The notes under the pieces were generated by a model, which was not told the DNA's origin, made no database searches, and was given only the letters and a program-made list of their open reading frames with translations. Of a stretch of 64,000 nucleotides of DNA, positions 33,198-42,721 are shown one piece after another; within the stretch, counting starts at the first letter, position 1, and each line of letters begins with the position of its first letter. This stretch comes from a bacterium (GTDB lineage Bacteria > Desulfobacterota > Binatia > Binatales > Binataceae), in NCBI GenBank assembly GCA_014896235.1, contig JADBKU010000010.1:1-64000 (forward strand), read 5' to 3'. The position numbers and the translations under genes were made by a program.

Positions 33198-33949
33198 TTC
33201 GCGGCAGCATCATCCGCAACGTCGCCGCGATGGCGATTATCGCCGCGGCGCTCGCTTGCGCGTCCGCAAGCGCGCGCGCCAGGGCGCGCAATCTCCTCGC
33301 CAACGGCGACTTCCGGCGCGGCTCCGGAGCCACCTGCGACGGCTGGCGCACCGACGCATGGATTCTCGATCCGGCGGCCACCACTTACGTCTGGATCGCG
33401 CCGCAAAACGGCAAGCCGGCGGAACTCGAAATCGATACCCATCGCGATAACGACGCGCGCTGGCTGCAGACCGTGCCGTTGGGGCCGGGATGGTATTACG
33501 CGAGCGTCGAGGCGCGCACCGAAGACGCCTCCAGATATTTCACCGGCGCGACGATTAGCGCGATGGAAGACGGGATCATGTCGCCTGATTTGCGCGAAAC
33601 CACCGACTGGCGGCGAATCGGCTTTTATTTGAAGGTCGGTCCGCACGGCGCGGACGTCGATTTCGCGCTGCGGTTCGGCGGCTATATGAATCTCACGCGC
33701 GGCAAGGCGTTTTTCCGCGACGCGCGAGTCGAGCGGATCGCGGCGCCGCCGCCCGGCGCGACGCCTGTCTACGACCTCGACGCGATCCGGCGCGCGGAAG
33801 TCACCGGCCCGATCGGACGGCCGTGGTCGCTCGCCGCCGCCTATCTGGCGTTCGCGCTGATGGGAATCTGGGGATGGACGATTTTCCGCCGCACGATTCC
33901 CGCTCCGGCTGCGTCCGGGCGAACAAGCGCTAATCGGCGGAAGGTTTGA
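33194..33949 (+). CDS. Predicted exported membrane-anchored protein with CBM-like domain
   Basis: A ~251-residue protein starting at a TTG that overlaps the PMT stop (an ATG at 33230 is the alternative, giving 239 residues). The N-terminus is a signal or anchor (RNVAAMAIIAAALACASASA). The body begins ARNLLANGDFRRGSGATCDG and W, the usual opening of jelly-roll carbohydrate-binding modules of the CBM4/9 type, followed by strand-rich sequence (WYYASVEARTEDASRYFTGA, then GFYLKVGPHGADVDFALRFG). A C-terminal membrane helix (AAYLAFALMGIWGWTIF) ends in a basic tail. The overlap with the mannosyltransferase gene suggests joint function: acceptor, cofactor or glycan binder. The family is not recognised further. 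Its last 20 bases overlap the convergent lipoprotein gene. Confidence 0.65.
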   Translation: MIRGSIIRNVAAMAIIAAALACASASARARARNLLANGDFRRGSGATCDGWRTDAWILDPAATTYVWIAPQNGKPAELEIDTHRDNDARWLQTVPLGPGWYYASVEARTEDASRYFTGATISAMEDGIMSPDLRETTDWRRIGFYLKVGPHGADVDFALRFGGYMNLTRGKAFFRDARVERIAAPPPGATPVYDLDAIRRAEVTGPIGRPWSLAAAYLAFALMGIWGWTIFRRTIPAPAASGRTSANRRKV

Positions 33950-34484
33950 AGCTCGGACGATGTTCGAGCTTCGCCTGCTTCTCGATCTGTTTGAGCAAAG
34001 CCGCCTCGGCGACGCCGCGCGAAACGCATCGCTCGGCCGTCAGCGGCCTGATCGGCACGTGCAATTGCGACGTATAAATAGCCTGAATGGCCACCGAGCT
34101 GGCTTCGTCGCCGGCAGGTTTGACCGTGAAATTGTAAACTGCGGTCGCGTCGTCATTGGGCTCGGCGCTGTATTTAGCCGCCACTGTGCGCAGTTTGCCG
34201 CAATCGGCCTGCTTGAGGCTGAACCGGCCGGGCGCCTCGCTCTCGATCACGCCATTGTTCGGATCTTCGGCGATGATTCTGAAATTATTGCGGGTAATCA
34301 CGGAATGGACAGCGTCCCACGCCAGATCGAAGGGTATCGGTATTTGCGCCTGACGATCGGACGCCGGCGGTGGCGCGGCCGTCGGCGGATAGAAACATCC
34401 GCTCGCCGCCAGCGCGAAGCTGAACGCCATGGCGATTCGGAATTTACTCACGCAACGTCGAATTATAGCAGAATAGGGCGTCAA
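33930..34484 (-). CDS. Predicted lipoprotein, unknown function
   Basis: A 184-residue protein with a lipoprotein signal: FRIAMAFSFALAASGC places the acylated cysteine near residue 30, followed by FYPPTAAPPPASDRQAQIPI. An ATG 54 bases further in (34430) would give a shorter, more standard signal peptide. The mature part (FDLAWDAVHSVITRNNFRII, then AEDPNNGVIESEAPGRFSLK) resembles the two-strand and helix layout of small envelope lipoproteins that carry a BamC- or DUF-like fold, but I cannot name the family. It is convergent with the CBM-like gene and ends 20 bases inside it. Confidence 0.65.
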   Translation of the reverse strand: MTPYSAIIRRCVSKFRIAMAFSFALAASGCFYPPTAAPPPASDRQAQIPIPFDLAWDAVHSVITRNNFRIIAEDPNNGVIESEAPGRFSLKQADCGKLRTVAAKYSAEPNDDATAVYNFTVKPAGDEASSVAIQAIYTSQLHVPIRPLTAERCVSRGVAEAALLKQIEKQAKLEHRPSFKPSAD

Positions 34485-34599
34485 AGCCGCGCTTTTGACC
34501 GTTCCTGAGCGTTCGGACGACTCCCACCGCCCGCGCCCGATGTGCTAACCTCGCATTGATTCAGGGACGCGGCTGGTGCGCGCTCCGGAGGCGTAAGCG

Positions 34600-35352
34600 A
34601 TGTCTGGTCATTCCAAGTGGAGCTCAATCAAGCATAAGAAGGCGGCGCGCGACGCCAAGCGCGGCAAAATCTTCACCAAGCTGATCAAGGAAATTACCAT
34701 CGCCGCGCGGCTCGGCGGCGGCGATCCGGGAGCGAATCCGCGCCTGCGCACGGCGATTGCGGCCGCCAAGGCCCAATCGATGCCCAACGACAATATCGAT
34801 CGCGCGATCAAAAAGGGCACCGGCGAGTTGGGCGGGGGCGCGCTTGAAGAGATCACCTACGAAGGCTACGGGCCGGGCGGCGTCGCGATTATCGCCGACG
34901 TCTTCACCGACAATCGCAATCGCGTGGTCGCCGAGCTGCGCCACATGTTCTCGCGGCACGGCGGGAACCTGGGCGAATCGGGATGCGTCGCATGGATGTT
35001 CAAAAAGCGCGGCGTGATTGCGATCGACAAAGGCGCCGCTGACGAGGACAAGCTGCTCGAACTTGCGCTCGAGGCCGGCGCCGACGACGTCGTTAGCGAA
35101 GAAGACGGCTTTCAAGTCCTGACCACGCCGGAAAACTTCACTGCGGTGCGCGATGCGATCGAAAAGGCGGGAATCCCGATCGCCAGCGCCGAGATCGCCA
35201 AATTGCCGGAGAACACCGTCAAGGTTTCGGGCAACGCCGCCGAGCAGGTGCTTAAACTGATGGAAGAACTCGAAGATCACGACGACGTGCAGGGCGTCGC
35301 TGCTAACTTCGAGATGGACAACGACGAGATGGCGCGGCTCTCCGCCGCATAG
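34600..35352 (+). CDS. yebC: YebC/PmpR-family protein
   Basis: A 250-residue three-domain cytoplasmic protein with the invariant start [20 protein letters not shown]. Further typical blocks are [40 protein letters not shown] and [25 protein letters not shown] precedes the ATG. Members act as transcription regulators, and some resolve ribosome stalling at polyproline. The yebC-ruvC-ruvA-ruvB order, seen here, is widely conserved; ruvC starts 42 nt after it. Confidence 0.95.
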   Translation: MSGHSKWSSIKHKKAARDAKRGKIFTKLIKEITIAARLGGGDPGANPRLRTAIAAAKAQSMPNDNIDRAIKKGTGELGGGALEEITYEGYGPGGVAIIADVFTDNRNRVVAELRHMFSRHGGNLGESGCVAWMFKKRGVIAIDKGAADEDKLLELALEAGADDVVSEEDGFQVLTTPENFTAVRDAIEKAGIPIASAEIAKLPENTVKVSGNAAEQVLKLMEELEDHDDVQGVAANFEMDNDEMARLSAA

Positions 35353-35394
35353 AATTTTCCGGCGGACACGCCGGGCGGCGGCCGGGGGATGAGG

Positions 35395-35931
35395 ATGCGG
35401 GTGCTGGGAATCGATCCCGGAAATGCGGTTTGCGGATGGGGTTTGATCGAGCGCGCGGGAGCGCCGCGATTTTTGGCGGCGGGTACGATCCGGCCGCGCG
35501 CCACGATGCGCGGCCCGGCGCGGCTCAAGGAAATTCACGACCGATTGCTTGAGCTGCTCGACCGCTATCGGCCCGACGCGGTCAGCCTCGAGCGCAGTTT
35601 CGCCGCGCTCAACGTGCAGAGCGCATTCAAGCTCGGCGAGGCGCGCGCGATGGCGATGCTGGCGGCGGCGGAGCGCGGACTGGCGCTGTTCGAATACAAT
35701 CCCACCGACGTGAAGCTCACGATCGCCGGCTTCGGCCGCGCCGATAAACTTCAGGTCAAAGACATGGTGCGCCGCACGCTTGGTCTGGATGCGGGCGTCG
35801 CGCTGGCCGACGATGCTTCCGACGCGCTCGCAATCGCGCTCTGCCATGCCTTTCGCGCCCGCGCGCCCAAGCCCGAGCCGCCGCGCCGCGTGCGGCCGAT
35901 CCCGCGCGCGAATGCGCTGGCCGCGCCATGA
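35395..35931 (+). CDS. ruvC: Holliday junction resolvase RuvC
   Basis: A 178-residue dimeric endonuclease that cuts Holliday junctions symmetrically. MRVLGIDPGNAVCGWGLIER holds the first catalytic Asp, AVSLERSFAALNVQSAFKLG the Glu, and ALADDASDALAIALCHAFRA the remaining acidic residues. ATG 35395 is preferred over 35389 because GGGGG at 35383-35387 then has normal spacing. The C-terminal tail is Pro/Arg-rich. Its stop overlaps ruvA by four bases. Confidence 0.94.
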   Translation: MRVLGIDPGNAVCGWGLIERAGAPRFLAAGTIRPRATMRGPARLKEIHDRLLELLDRYRPDAVSLERSFAALNVQSAFKLGEARAMAMLAAAERGLALFEYNPTDVKLTIAGFGRADKLQVKDMVRRTLGLDAGVALADDASDALAIALCHAFRARAPKPEPPRRVRPIPRANALAAP

Positions 35932-36542
35932 TCGCGTCGATCGCGGGCCGCGTGCGCAACCGCGAAGCGGGCCGAATTGTGCTTGAAGCGGCCGGCGTCG
36001 GCTACGAAATCTTTGTGCCCTTGGCGACCTATTACCGTATTCCCGGCGTCGGCGCGGCGGCCGAGCTCGAGATTCGCCAGGTGGTGCGCGAAGACGCGAT
36101 CACGCTGTACGGGTTCGCGACTCCGGCGGAAAAGCAGGCGTTCGATCTGCTGCTGGGCGTGCAGCACGTCGGCCCGCGCCTGGCGCTGGCGATATTGTCG
36201 GTGCTCGCGCCGGACGAACTGGCGGGAGCGGTCGCCGACGGCGACGTCGAGCGAATCGACGCGGTTCCCGGCGTCGGGCCGAAAGTCGCGGAGCGGGTGG
36301 TGCGCGAATTGCGCGACAAAATTGACGTTTTGGCGCTGCATGCGGCCGAACTTCCCGCGGCGGACCGCACGGCCGTTCACGCCAACGGAATCGTGGACGA
36401 CGCGCTGTCGGCGCTGGTCAATCTCGGCTACAAACCGGTCGAGGCGCGGCGCGCGCTCGACCGTGTCGCGTCCGATTCGGCCGCCGACGGAATCGAAGGA
36501 TTGATTAGAAAAGCGCTGGCGGTGCTGCTCGGTGAAAAATAA
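35928..36542 (+). CDS. ruvA: Holliday junction DNA helicase subunit RuvA
   Basis: A 204-residue tetrameric junction-binding protein. The N-terminal OB fold starts [20 protein letters not shown], with [20 protein letters not shown]. Two helix-hairpin-helix motifs appear in [20 protein letters not shown] and [20 protein letters not shown]. The C-terminal domain III ([20 protein letters not shown]) contacts RuvB. It overlaps ruvC by four bases and ruvB by eleven. Confidence 0.95.
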   Translation: MIASIAGRVRNREAGRIVLEAAGVGYEIFVPLATYYRIPGVGAAAELEIRQVVREDAITLYGFATPAEKQAFDLLLGVQHVGPRLALAILSVLAPDELAGAVADGDVERIDAVPGVGPKVAERVVRELRDKIDVLALHAAELPAADRTAVHANGIVDDALSALVNLGYKPVEARRALDRVASDSAADGIEGLIRKALAVLLGEK

Positions 36543-37623
36543 ACGCCCGAATGAGAATTTGGCTCCGCCGCCCGAAGAATTCGCCGACGGCGACGGCGCC
36601 GAACGACCGGAAGCGGTCGAGACGCGGCCGGCGTCGTCGCACGAGGACGAGGGCGAACGCGCCTTCGACCTCTCGCTGCGTCCGCGCACGCTGGGCGACT
36701 TCGTTGGCCAGGAGCGGCTCAAGCGCGTGCTCGGGATGTCGATCGAGGCGGCGCGCCAGCGCGGCGAAGTGCTCGACCATGTGCTGTTCTCCGGGCCGCC
36801 GGGGCTTGGCAAGACATCGCTCGCGCATATTATCGCGCGCGAACTGGGCGTGAACCTGCGCGCGACTTCCGGCCCCGCGATCGAACGAGCCGGCGACCTC
36901 GCCGCGATCGTCAACGACCTTGACGGCGGCGACGTGCTGTTTATCGACGAGATCCATCGCCTCGCCCGGCCGGTCGAGGAGGTGCTCTATCCCGCGATGG
37001 AGGATTTCGAGCTCAATATCGTCGTCGGCAAAGGGCCGGGGGCGCGCTCGATGCGGCTGGCGGTAAAACCGTTCACGCTGGTCGGCGCGACCACGCGCTC
37101 GGGACTGTTGAGCGCGCCGCTGCGCGATCGTTTCGGCCAGCATTACCATCTCGATTTCTATCGCCGCGAAGATTTGACTGAAATCGTGAGCCGGTCCGCG
37201 AGCCTGCTCAAGGTGCGCCTGACTGACGACGGCGCCGACGAAATCGCCCGCCGCTCGCGTGGCACCCCGCGAATCGCGAACCGCCTGCTCAGGCGGGTGC
37301 GCGATTACGCGCAGGTCAATGGCGCCGCGGCGATCGCGAGAGATATCGCGCTGGACGCGCTCGAACTGCTTGAGATCGACGCCTGCGGCTTCGACCGCAT
37401 GGATCGCGCGATTCTCGCCGCGATTATCGACAAGTTCGACGGCGGCCCGGTCGGCGTGGAAAGCCTTGCGGCCGCGGTCGGCGAGGAGGCCGACACGATC
37501 GGCGAAGTTTACGAACCCTACCTGTTGCAGGAAGGCTTCGTCGCGCGCACCGCGCGCGGCCGGGTCGCGACGCCGCGCGCCTACGCACATCTGGGGCGCG
37601 TCCGGCGCGGCGCGCTGCTGTGA
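36532..37623 (+). CDS. ruvB: Holliday junction branch-migration ATPase RuvB
   Basis: A 363-residue AAA+ motor. Walker A is [20 protein letters not shown], Walker [21 protein letters not shown], sensor 1 [20 protein letters not shown]; a winged-helix end ([20 protein letters not shown]) contacts [21 protein letters not shown] is the usual N-terminal entry. The GTG at 36532 adds an acidic ~45-residue leader ([20 protein letters not shown]) that is longer than usual. It is the last gene of the yebC-ruvCAB unit. Confidence 0.95.
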   Translation: MKNKRPNENLAPPPEEFADGDGAERPEAVETRPASSHEDEGERAFDLSLRPRTLGDFVGQERLKRVLGMSIEAARQRGEVLDHVLFSGPPGLGKTSLAHIIARELGVNLRATSGPAIERAGDLAAIVNDLDGGDVLFIDEIHRLARPVEEVLYPAMEDFELNIVVGKGPGARSMRLAVKPFTLVGATTRSGLLSAPLRDRFGQHYHLDFYRREDLTEIVSRSASLLKVRLTDDGADEIARRSRGTPRIANRLLRRVRDYAQVNGAAAIARDIALDALELLEIDACGFDRMDRAILAAIIDKFDGGPVGVESLAAAVGEEADTIGEVYEPYLLQEGFVARTARGRVATPRAYAHLGRVRRGALL

Positions 37624-37703
37624 AGCGGCGCGCGCGTTTGGCGAATGATTCCCGCCGACATAATATTTAACTCGGCCGGTTGACGCCGTTCCTGAAACCG
37701 CCA

Positions 37704-38399
37704 ATGAGCGCCGCGCACTCCACCGTTCGTTCCGCTTTCGACCTGACCGCGACCGAGTACGATCGCGCGCGCCGGCAACTCGTTCCCTGCTTCGACGGAT
37801 TCTATCGCGCCGCCGTCGAGGCGCTGGATTTTCCGCGCGAGGCGGCGATCGACGCGCTCGACCTCGGCGCGGGGACCGGGCTGATGGCGGGATTTGTCGC
37901 GTCCGCGTTTCCGGCCGCCCGGATCACGCTTATCGATGTCGCGCCGGCGATGCTGGCGCGGGCGCAAGCGCGGCTCGCGCCGGTGATCGATCGGATCCGG
38001 ATAGTCGAGGCCGATTACGCCCAGACGCCGCTCGGCGGCCCCTTCGACGCGATCGTTTCGGCCTTGTCGATCCATCATCTGGAGGACCCCGACAAGCGCG
38101 ATCTCTTCCGGCGCATTTTCGACGCGCTCAAGCCGGGAGGAATTTTCGTAAACGCCGATCAGGTGGCCGGCGCGACGCCAGCGCGCGAACGCCGCAACAA
38201 GGACGAATGGGTCGCGCGCGCGCGTGCGCTCGGGGTCGCCGAGGACGATCTTGCGGCCGCGATCGACCGGATGAAATTCGATCGGCCCGCGACCGTGGCG
38301 GCGCAGTTGCGATGGCTTGCGGAAGCGGGTTTCGCGAACGTGGATTGCGCGTTCAAGGACGGGATGTTTGCCGTATTTGGCGGATATAAGCCGATATAG
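37704..38399 (+). CDS. Class I SAM-dependent methyltransferase
   Basis: A 231-residue methyltransferase. Motif I is IDALDLGAGTGLMAGFVASA, the post-strand acidic residue is in ITLIDVAPAMLARAQARL, and motif IV is DAIVSALSIHHLEDPDKRDL. LKPGGIFVNADQVAGATPAR is a typical post-motif. ATG 37704 (MSAAHSTVRSAFDLTATEYD) is preferred over a TTG at 37680. The closest general type is the Methyltransf_25/UbiE-like group; the substrate is unknown. It lies 80 nt after ruvB and is probably unrelated to it. Confidence 0.82.
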   Translation: MSAAHSTVRSAFDLTATEYDRARRQLVPCFDGFYRAAVEALDFPREAAIDALDLGAGTGLMAGFVASAFPAARITLIDVAPAMLARAQARLAPVIDRIRIVEADYAQTPLGGPFDAIVSALSIHHLEDPDKRDLFRRIFDALKPGGIFVNADQVAGATPARERRNKDEWVARARALGVAEDDLAAAIDRMKFDRPATVAAQLRWLAEAGFANVDCAFKDGMFAVFGGYKPI

Positions 38400-38523
38400 G
38401 CTTCTAACGGTAGCCGAGCGGTTTCTCTGGCGGCAATTCATCATTTTATGCTAATTGCGTTGCCCAAAAGCTGGGAGCGCCGATTGCGCCTGGCGCGCTC
38501 CTTGCGACGGCGGTTCAACAAGC

Positions 38524-39458
38524 ATGCGAGTGCGATTGAAACGAGGCCTATTCGGCGCCGCGGGACTGGCCGGCGCGATCGCATTGCTGATTGCGAGCGC
38601 TTTTCCCGCCGGCGGTTTTGTGCGCAAGCCTCCGCCGCTGCCGCTGATCGTCTCGACATCGATTACCGCATGCGGACGCATCACGCATCCTGGCTACTAC
38701 GAAGTCGATAGTCCGCTGACGGCGGGTTCCGACCCGGCCGATTGTATCCAGATCAGCGCCGCGAACGTCTCGTTGAACCTGAACGGGCAGGCGATTACCG
38801 GTGTCAACGCCGGGTCGGGCGTGCATGTGATGCCAACCGGCGCGCAGGCCTATATCGAAGGCGGCGGCGCGACGATCGCGGATTTCATGGACGGAATTGA
38901 AATAGACGGCGTTGGCGCGACGGTGGAAAATTTCGTCGCCGCCGACAATTTGGACGCGGGCGTGTTGCTGAACCATGCGCGCCTCGCGACGGTCGCGAAT
39001 TTCGCCACGAATGGCGCCGGCGGCGACGGCGAATTGGACGGTGTGCGGCTGGTCGGCGCCGCGCAAAATTCGATCGCGTCGTTCAGCGCGAGCCATGTAA
39101 ACCGCTTCGGGGTCTGGCTGCTCGGATCAAGCCACAACTCGATTTCGGGTTTCACGATTACGACGCGGGAATCTATCTCGGATGCTCGAAAAACGGACCG
39201 GACGGATCCTGCAGGCCATCTTCGCCGAAAAGCATGTTCAATGCGATTTTCAAAGGCGTTTCGTCGTATAATTCGTCCGGACAAGCGGGCTATGGCGTCG
39301 CGGCCGATCTTGGCGATATTTCGAACCGCTTCTCGAATATCACCGCGCAGGGAAACGCTACCTACGACGTTTTCGACGTCAACGACGTCTGCGGAAAGAA
39401 TGCGTGGTTCGCGCTCACGGTCGGGAAGCCTCAAGTGCCCGCTTCATGTCCGGATTGA
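38524..39458 (+). pseudogene. Secreted right-handed beta-helix protein, frameshifted
   Basis: The N-terminal frame gives a signal peptide (MRVRLKRGLFGAAGLAGAIA to ASAFPAGG) and NosD-like parallel beta-helix sequence (YYEVDSPLTAGSDPADCIQI, ANVSLNLNGQAITGVNAG, LLGSSHNSISGF). At ~39150-39155 the frame must shift: the continuation YDAGIYLGCSKNGPDGSCRP, MFNAIFKGVSSYNSSGQAGY and DVNDVCGKNAWFALTVGKPQ, ending VPASCPD at 39458, is in another frame. The span is 935 nt, one base short of a multiple of three, consistent with a single lost base. Unrepaired translation runs on as Arg/Ser-rich nonsense to 39507. The restored protein would have about 311 residues and be periplasmic or extracellular; its role is unknown. 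Confidence 0.75.
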
Positions 39459-39595
39459 AACTCGCCCGGCTTCAGATTCGTTTGCGCGTCAGACCATCGA
39501 GCGCTAATAGTCGCGAAGCGTGAGGCGGGGATTCCGGTCGCCGCCGCGGGTCGCGACGCGCGCGTCGCGCGCGAACTTTCCGAGGAGGGCCGCAG

Positions 39596-40708
39596 ATGTC
39601 GGACTATCGCTTGATTTCAGCCGATTCCCATTTCGTCGAGCCGCCCACGATGTGGGCCGAACGGATCGAACGGCGCTTTCGCGATCGCGCGCCGCGTACG
39701 GTGAAGAACCTCAAGGGCCGCGAAGGCGAATTTTTCGTCTGCGAGAATATCACGCCGATGGCCGTCGCGGGATTCTTCGGCGCGGGCGTGCCGTCGGCGG
39801 AGTTGCCGGAGCATAACAAGCGCGGCTTCGACGCGGCGCCGAAGAGCGTCTGGGACGCGGCTTATCGAATCAAGGACCAGGATCGCGACGGGGTGGCGGC
39901 GGAAGTGATTTACACGTCGATGGGGATGCCGCTGTTCGGACTCGACGACGCTGAATTGCGCGCGGCCTGCTTTCGCGCCTTCAACGATTGGGCGGCGGAA
40001 TATTGCAGCTACGACCTGAAGCGGCTCGTGCCGCTCGGCTTGATCACGCTCGAAGATATTCCGCAAGCGGTCGCGGAACTGGAGCGGATCGCGAAGCTGG
40101 GGATGCGCGGCGCGATGATTTGGGCCGAGGCTCCCGCCGACCGTCCGTACGACCATCCGGATTACGAGCCGTTTTGGGCTGCGGCGCAGGCCAACGATAT
40201 GCCGCTCTCGCTGCATATCCTGACCGCGCGGCAGGGCACGGGAGCGAATCCGGGCGCGGGCCGCGGCTTTTTGCTCGCGCTCGCGAACCTGCATCACCAG
40301 ATTGAACGTTCGCTGTCGGTTTTGGTTTATGGCGGCGTGCTCGAAAAATTTCCCGGCCTGCGGATCGTCTCGGCGGAAAACGACGTCGGCTGGATGCCGT
40401 ATTTCATGTATCGGCTCGACACCGTGCAGAACCGGCTCGGCGCGGTGGGCGGGATGAAGCTGCCGATGCGCGCGAGCGACTATATCAAGCGGCAGGTTTA
40501 CGCGACCTTTATCGCCGATCCGGTTTTCGTCGATTCGCTCGCGCGTTACGGGGCGGACAATGTGATGTGGTCGTCGGACTATCCGCACACCGCGGCGACG
40601 TTTCCGCGCTCGCAGGAGATCGTGGCGAAGCGGTTCGGCGCGCTTCCCGACGAACAGCGGCGCAAGATCGTCCACGACACGGCGGCGCGAGTCTATCGCC
40701 TGAACTGA
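39596..40708 (+). CDS. Amidohydrolase family protein (amidohydrolase 2 type)
   Basis: A 370-residue TIM-barrel hydrolase or decarboxylase. GAGGAGG lies seven bases before the ATG. The N-terminal metal motif is relaxed (LISADSHFVEPPTMW, D-x-H). The later ligands are in NDMPLSLHILTARQG and the ENDVGWMPYFMYRLD region, and the end has NVMWSSDYPHTAATFPRSQE with the conserved Asp. The group is related to ACMS decarboxylase and 2,3-dihydroxybenzoate decarboxylase. Many copies in soil bacteria have unknown substrates. It starts an accessory catabolic block with the next three genes, which run on the opposite strand. Confidence 0.85.
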   Translation: MSDYRLISADSHFVEPPTMWAERIERRFRDRAPRTVKNLKGREGEFFVCENITPMAVAGFFGAGVPSAELPEHNKRGFDAAPKSVWDAAYRIKDQDRDGVAAEVIYTSMGMPLFGLDDAELRAACFRAFNDWAAEYCSYDLKRLVPLGLITLEDIPQAVAELERIAKLGMRGAMIWAEAPADRPYDHPDYEPFWAAAQANDMPLSLHILTARQGTGANPGAGRGFLLALANLHHQIERSLSVLVYGGVLEKFPGLRIVSAENDVGWMPYFMYRLDTVQNRLGAVGGMKLPMRASDYIKRQVYATFIADPVFVDSLARYGADNVMWSSDYPHTAATFPRSQEIVAKRFGALPDEQRRKIVHDTAARVYRLN

Positions 40709-40771
40709 TTTGCGTCGGCCGGCCGGAAGCGGCGTCACGATTCGCCGGCTTTGCGCGCGGGCGCGGCGCGA

Positions 40772-42013
40772 TCACCAGTGCAGCTCCTCGTACAGGAGCT
40801 TGCCCGTAGCGAACCGTTCGCGCCCAAGGCCGCGAACCTCGGGATTGCGAAAGCGGCCGTTGACGATCAGTTCCGCAAGTTCCTGTCCCACCGCATAGGA
40901 TTGCATCACGCCATGCGCGCTGAACGAGTGCGCTTCAAAGATGCGCGGCGCGGCTTGACCGAGGATGCCGCTGCGGTCGGGCGTCATCTCGTACAGCCCG
41001 GCCCATCCGGAGATGAATCGCAAGCGTTCGAAACAGCTCGCTCGTGCGTACATCCGCGGCCAGATTTCGCGATTGAAAAAATCCTCGCCGTCGAATTTGA
41101 AGCTGTAGCCCGGCGGTTCCGCGGGCGGAGAGTAGCCGGCGAGAATATGCGGCCCGTCGTTGTGAAAATAGACGCCTGAGGTATCGAAAATCATCCCGTA
41201 ATTTTCGAGCGTGACTGAACGGCTGTCGACGACGCAGAGTTGGCGACGAACGGCCGCCGTCGGGCTGTCGAGGCCGATAAGTTTAAGGACGTTCGGCGCC
41301 CATGCGCCGGCGGCGATCACGATCGCGCCGGCGCGGATTTCGATCGGACGTCCGAAGGCAGGCGCGCCGTCGTCGTCCTGCGCGAGCAGCCGCGCGACCT
41401 GCGCGTCGTTCATCGCGGAGCTGGCCTGCCAGCCGAACAAGCACGCTTCGCTCTGTCCGGCCTCAATTCCGTGAACAAAGACGCGGTCGATCAAACGAAC
41501 GCGAGACGCCCGCGCCTTCTCGCGATAGTGGGCCTTGAGCAGATTAGAATTGATCAGGCCGTCGCCGGCGGAAAATGTCGCGCCCGCGATACCGTCGAGC
41601 CGATCGATTTCGGGAACCCGCGCCGCGACCTCGCGCGGCGTCAGCGCTTCGATCGGATGGTCGAGGTCGCGTTGGATCGGCATCATCCGGAGCGCTTCGG
41701 CCCATCGCGCGCCGTCGTACAGGATCAAATAACCCTTCTGGCGGAAGCCGATTTCGGCGCGAATCGACTCGTAGTGGCGAATCGATTCGCGGCTCAGCGC
41801 GATATTGACCGGCTGCCACCAGGTCGCGCGAACTCCGCCCGCGTTGCGTTCGCTCGAACTCAGCCGGCCGCTCAGGTCGAGATCGATCAAAGCGGCGCTC
41901 AAGCCGCGTTCGCCGAGCGCCATCGCGACCGCGCTGCCGATTACGCCGGCGCCGATAATCGCGACGTCGCAATGGTCGCGCGCCTCGGCGCCGCTGGTTC
42001 GATGCTTCGCCAT
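40772..42013 (-). CDS. FAD-dependent oxidoreductase (DAO/DadA-like)
   Basis: A 413-residue flavoenzyme. The dinucleotide-binding motif is CDVAIIGAGVIGSAVAMALG, followed by SSSERNAGGVRATWWQPVNI, the flavin contact region of the sarcosine-oxidase/D-amino-acid-dehydrogenase family. AGAIVIAAGAWAPNVLKLIG is the second typical block, and the C-terminus has FISGWAGLYEMTPDRSGILG and HSFSAHGVMQSYAVGQELAE. It oxidises C-N bonds of an amine or amino acid, acceptor unknown. The ATG at 42013 is used; a GTG precedes it by one codon. It lies 27 nt after the nitroreductase stop on the same strand. Confidence 0.87.
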   Translation of the reverse strand: MAKHRTSGAEARDHCDVAIIGAGVIGSAVAMALGERGLSAALIDLDLSGRLSSSERNAGGVRATWWQPVNIALSRESIRHYESIRAEIGFRQKGYLILYDGARWAEALRMMPIQRDLDHPIEALTPREVAARVPEIDRLDGIAGATFSAGDGLINSNLLKAHYREKARASRVRLIDRVFVHGIEAGQSEACLFGWQASSAMNDAQVARLLAQDDDGAPAFGRPIEIRAGAIVIAAGAWAPNVLKLIGLDSPTAAVRRQLCVVDSRSVTLENYGMIFDTSGVYFHNDGPHILAGYSPPAEPPGYSFKFDGEDFFNREIWPRMYARASCFERLRFISGWAGLYEMTPDRSGILGQAAPRIFEAHSFSAHGVMQSYAVGQELAELIVNGRFRNPEVRGLGRERFATGKLLYEELHW

Positions 42014-42040
42014 CACGCGATTGTCGCGCCGACCGCGCCG

Positions 42041-42682
42041 CTATTCCCAGCGATTATTCCAGCGATCGAGGAAAGTCACCCTGGCGACCGGTTCGCGCGT
42101 GACCGGCCCGAACCGGCCTAGCGGATAGCCGATCGGAATGACAGCGAACGATTCGGCGTTCTCAGGCATCCCAAGCGCTTCGTTGACCTCTTTTTCGTAG
42201 AGCAGATGGCGGGTGGTGAGCGTCGCGCCCAAACCGAGCGCGCGGGCGGCCAGCAGCATGTTCTGCACGGCGGGGTAGATCGACGCGCCCGACATCTTTT
42301 CAAGCCCGACCGATTTGGCGAAATCGCCGACCAAGCAGCAGACGATCAGCACGGGCGCCTCGTGCAGATGGTTGGTCAGGTATTCGACCGCGGCGAGCAT
42401 CCGCAGTTTTTGCGCTTCGGTTTTGCCGGGCGGCGGCGGCGCGGCGCGATAGCGCGGAAGCAGCTTGTCGAGGGCGCGGCGGTACGGAATCTGGATTTTG
42501 CGTTTGATCTCCGGATCTTTGACGACCACGAATCGCCAATGCTGAACGTCGCCGCCCGAAGGCGCGCATAGCCCGGCCTCGATTATCCGGCGGACAAGCG
42601 CGTCCGGAACCGGATCGGGCTTCAACCGGCGCATCGCGCGCATCGTATGAATCGCCTCGAACAGTCCGATTTCTTCGGCCAT
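42041..42682 (-). CDS. Nitroreductase-family FMN oxidoreductase
   Basis: A 213-residue protein. The N-terminal FMN-binding motif is TMRAMRRLKPDPVPDALVRR, followed by GLCAPSGGDVQHWRFVVVKD. The C-terminal part has AVQNMLLAARALGLGATLTT and FAVIPIGYPLGRFGPVTREP. Family members reduce nitro groups, quinones or flavins with NAD(P)H as dimers. It sits between the flavoprotein and the glyoxalase-like gene on the minus strand, suggesting one catabolic unit. Confidence 0.87.
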   Translation of the reverse strand: MAEEIGLFEAIHTMRAMRRLKPDPVPDALVRRIIEAGLCAPSGGDVQHWRFVVVKDPEIKRKIQIPYRRALDKLLPRYRAAPPPPGKTEAQKLRMLAAVEYLTNHLHEAPVLIVCCLVGDFAKSVGLEKMSGASIYPAVQNMLLAARALGLGATLTTRHLLYEKEVNEALGMPENAESFAVIPIGYPLGRFGPVTREPVARVTFLDRWNNRWE

Positions 42683-42721
42683 GATTTTCGCTCCTCGATG
42701 ATTATGCGCGGGCGGAAAGGC

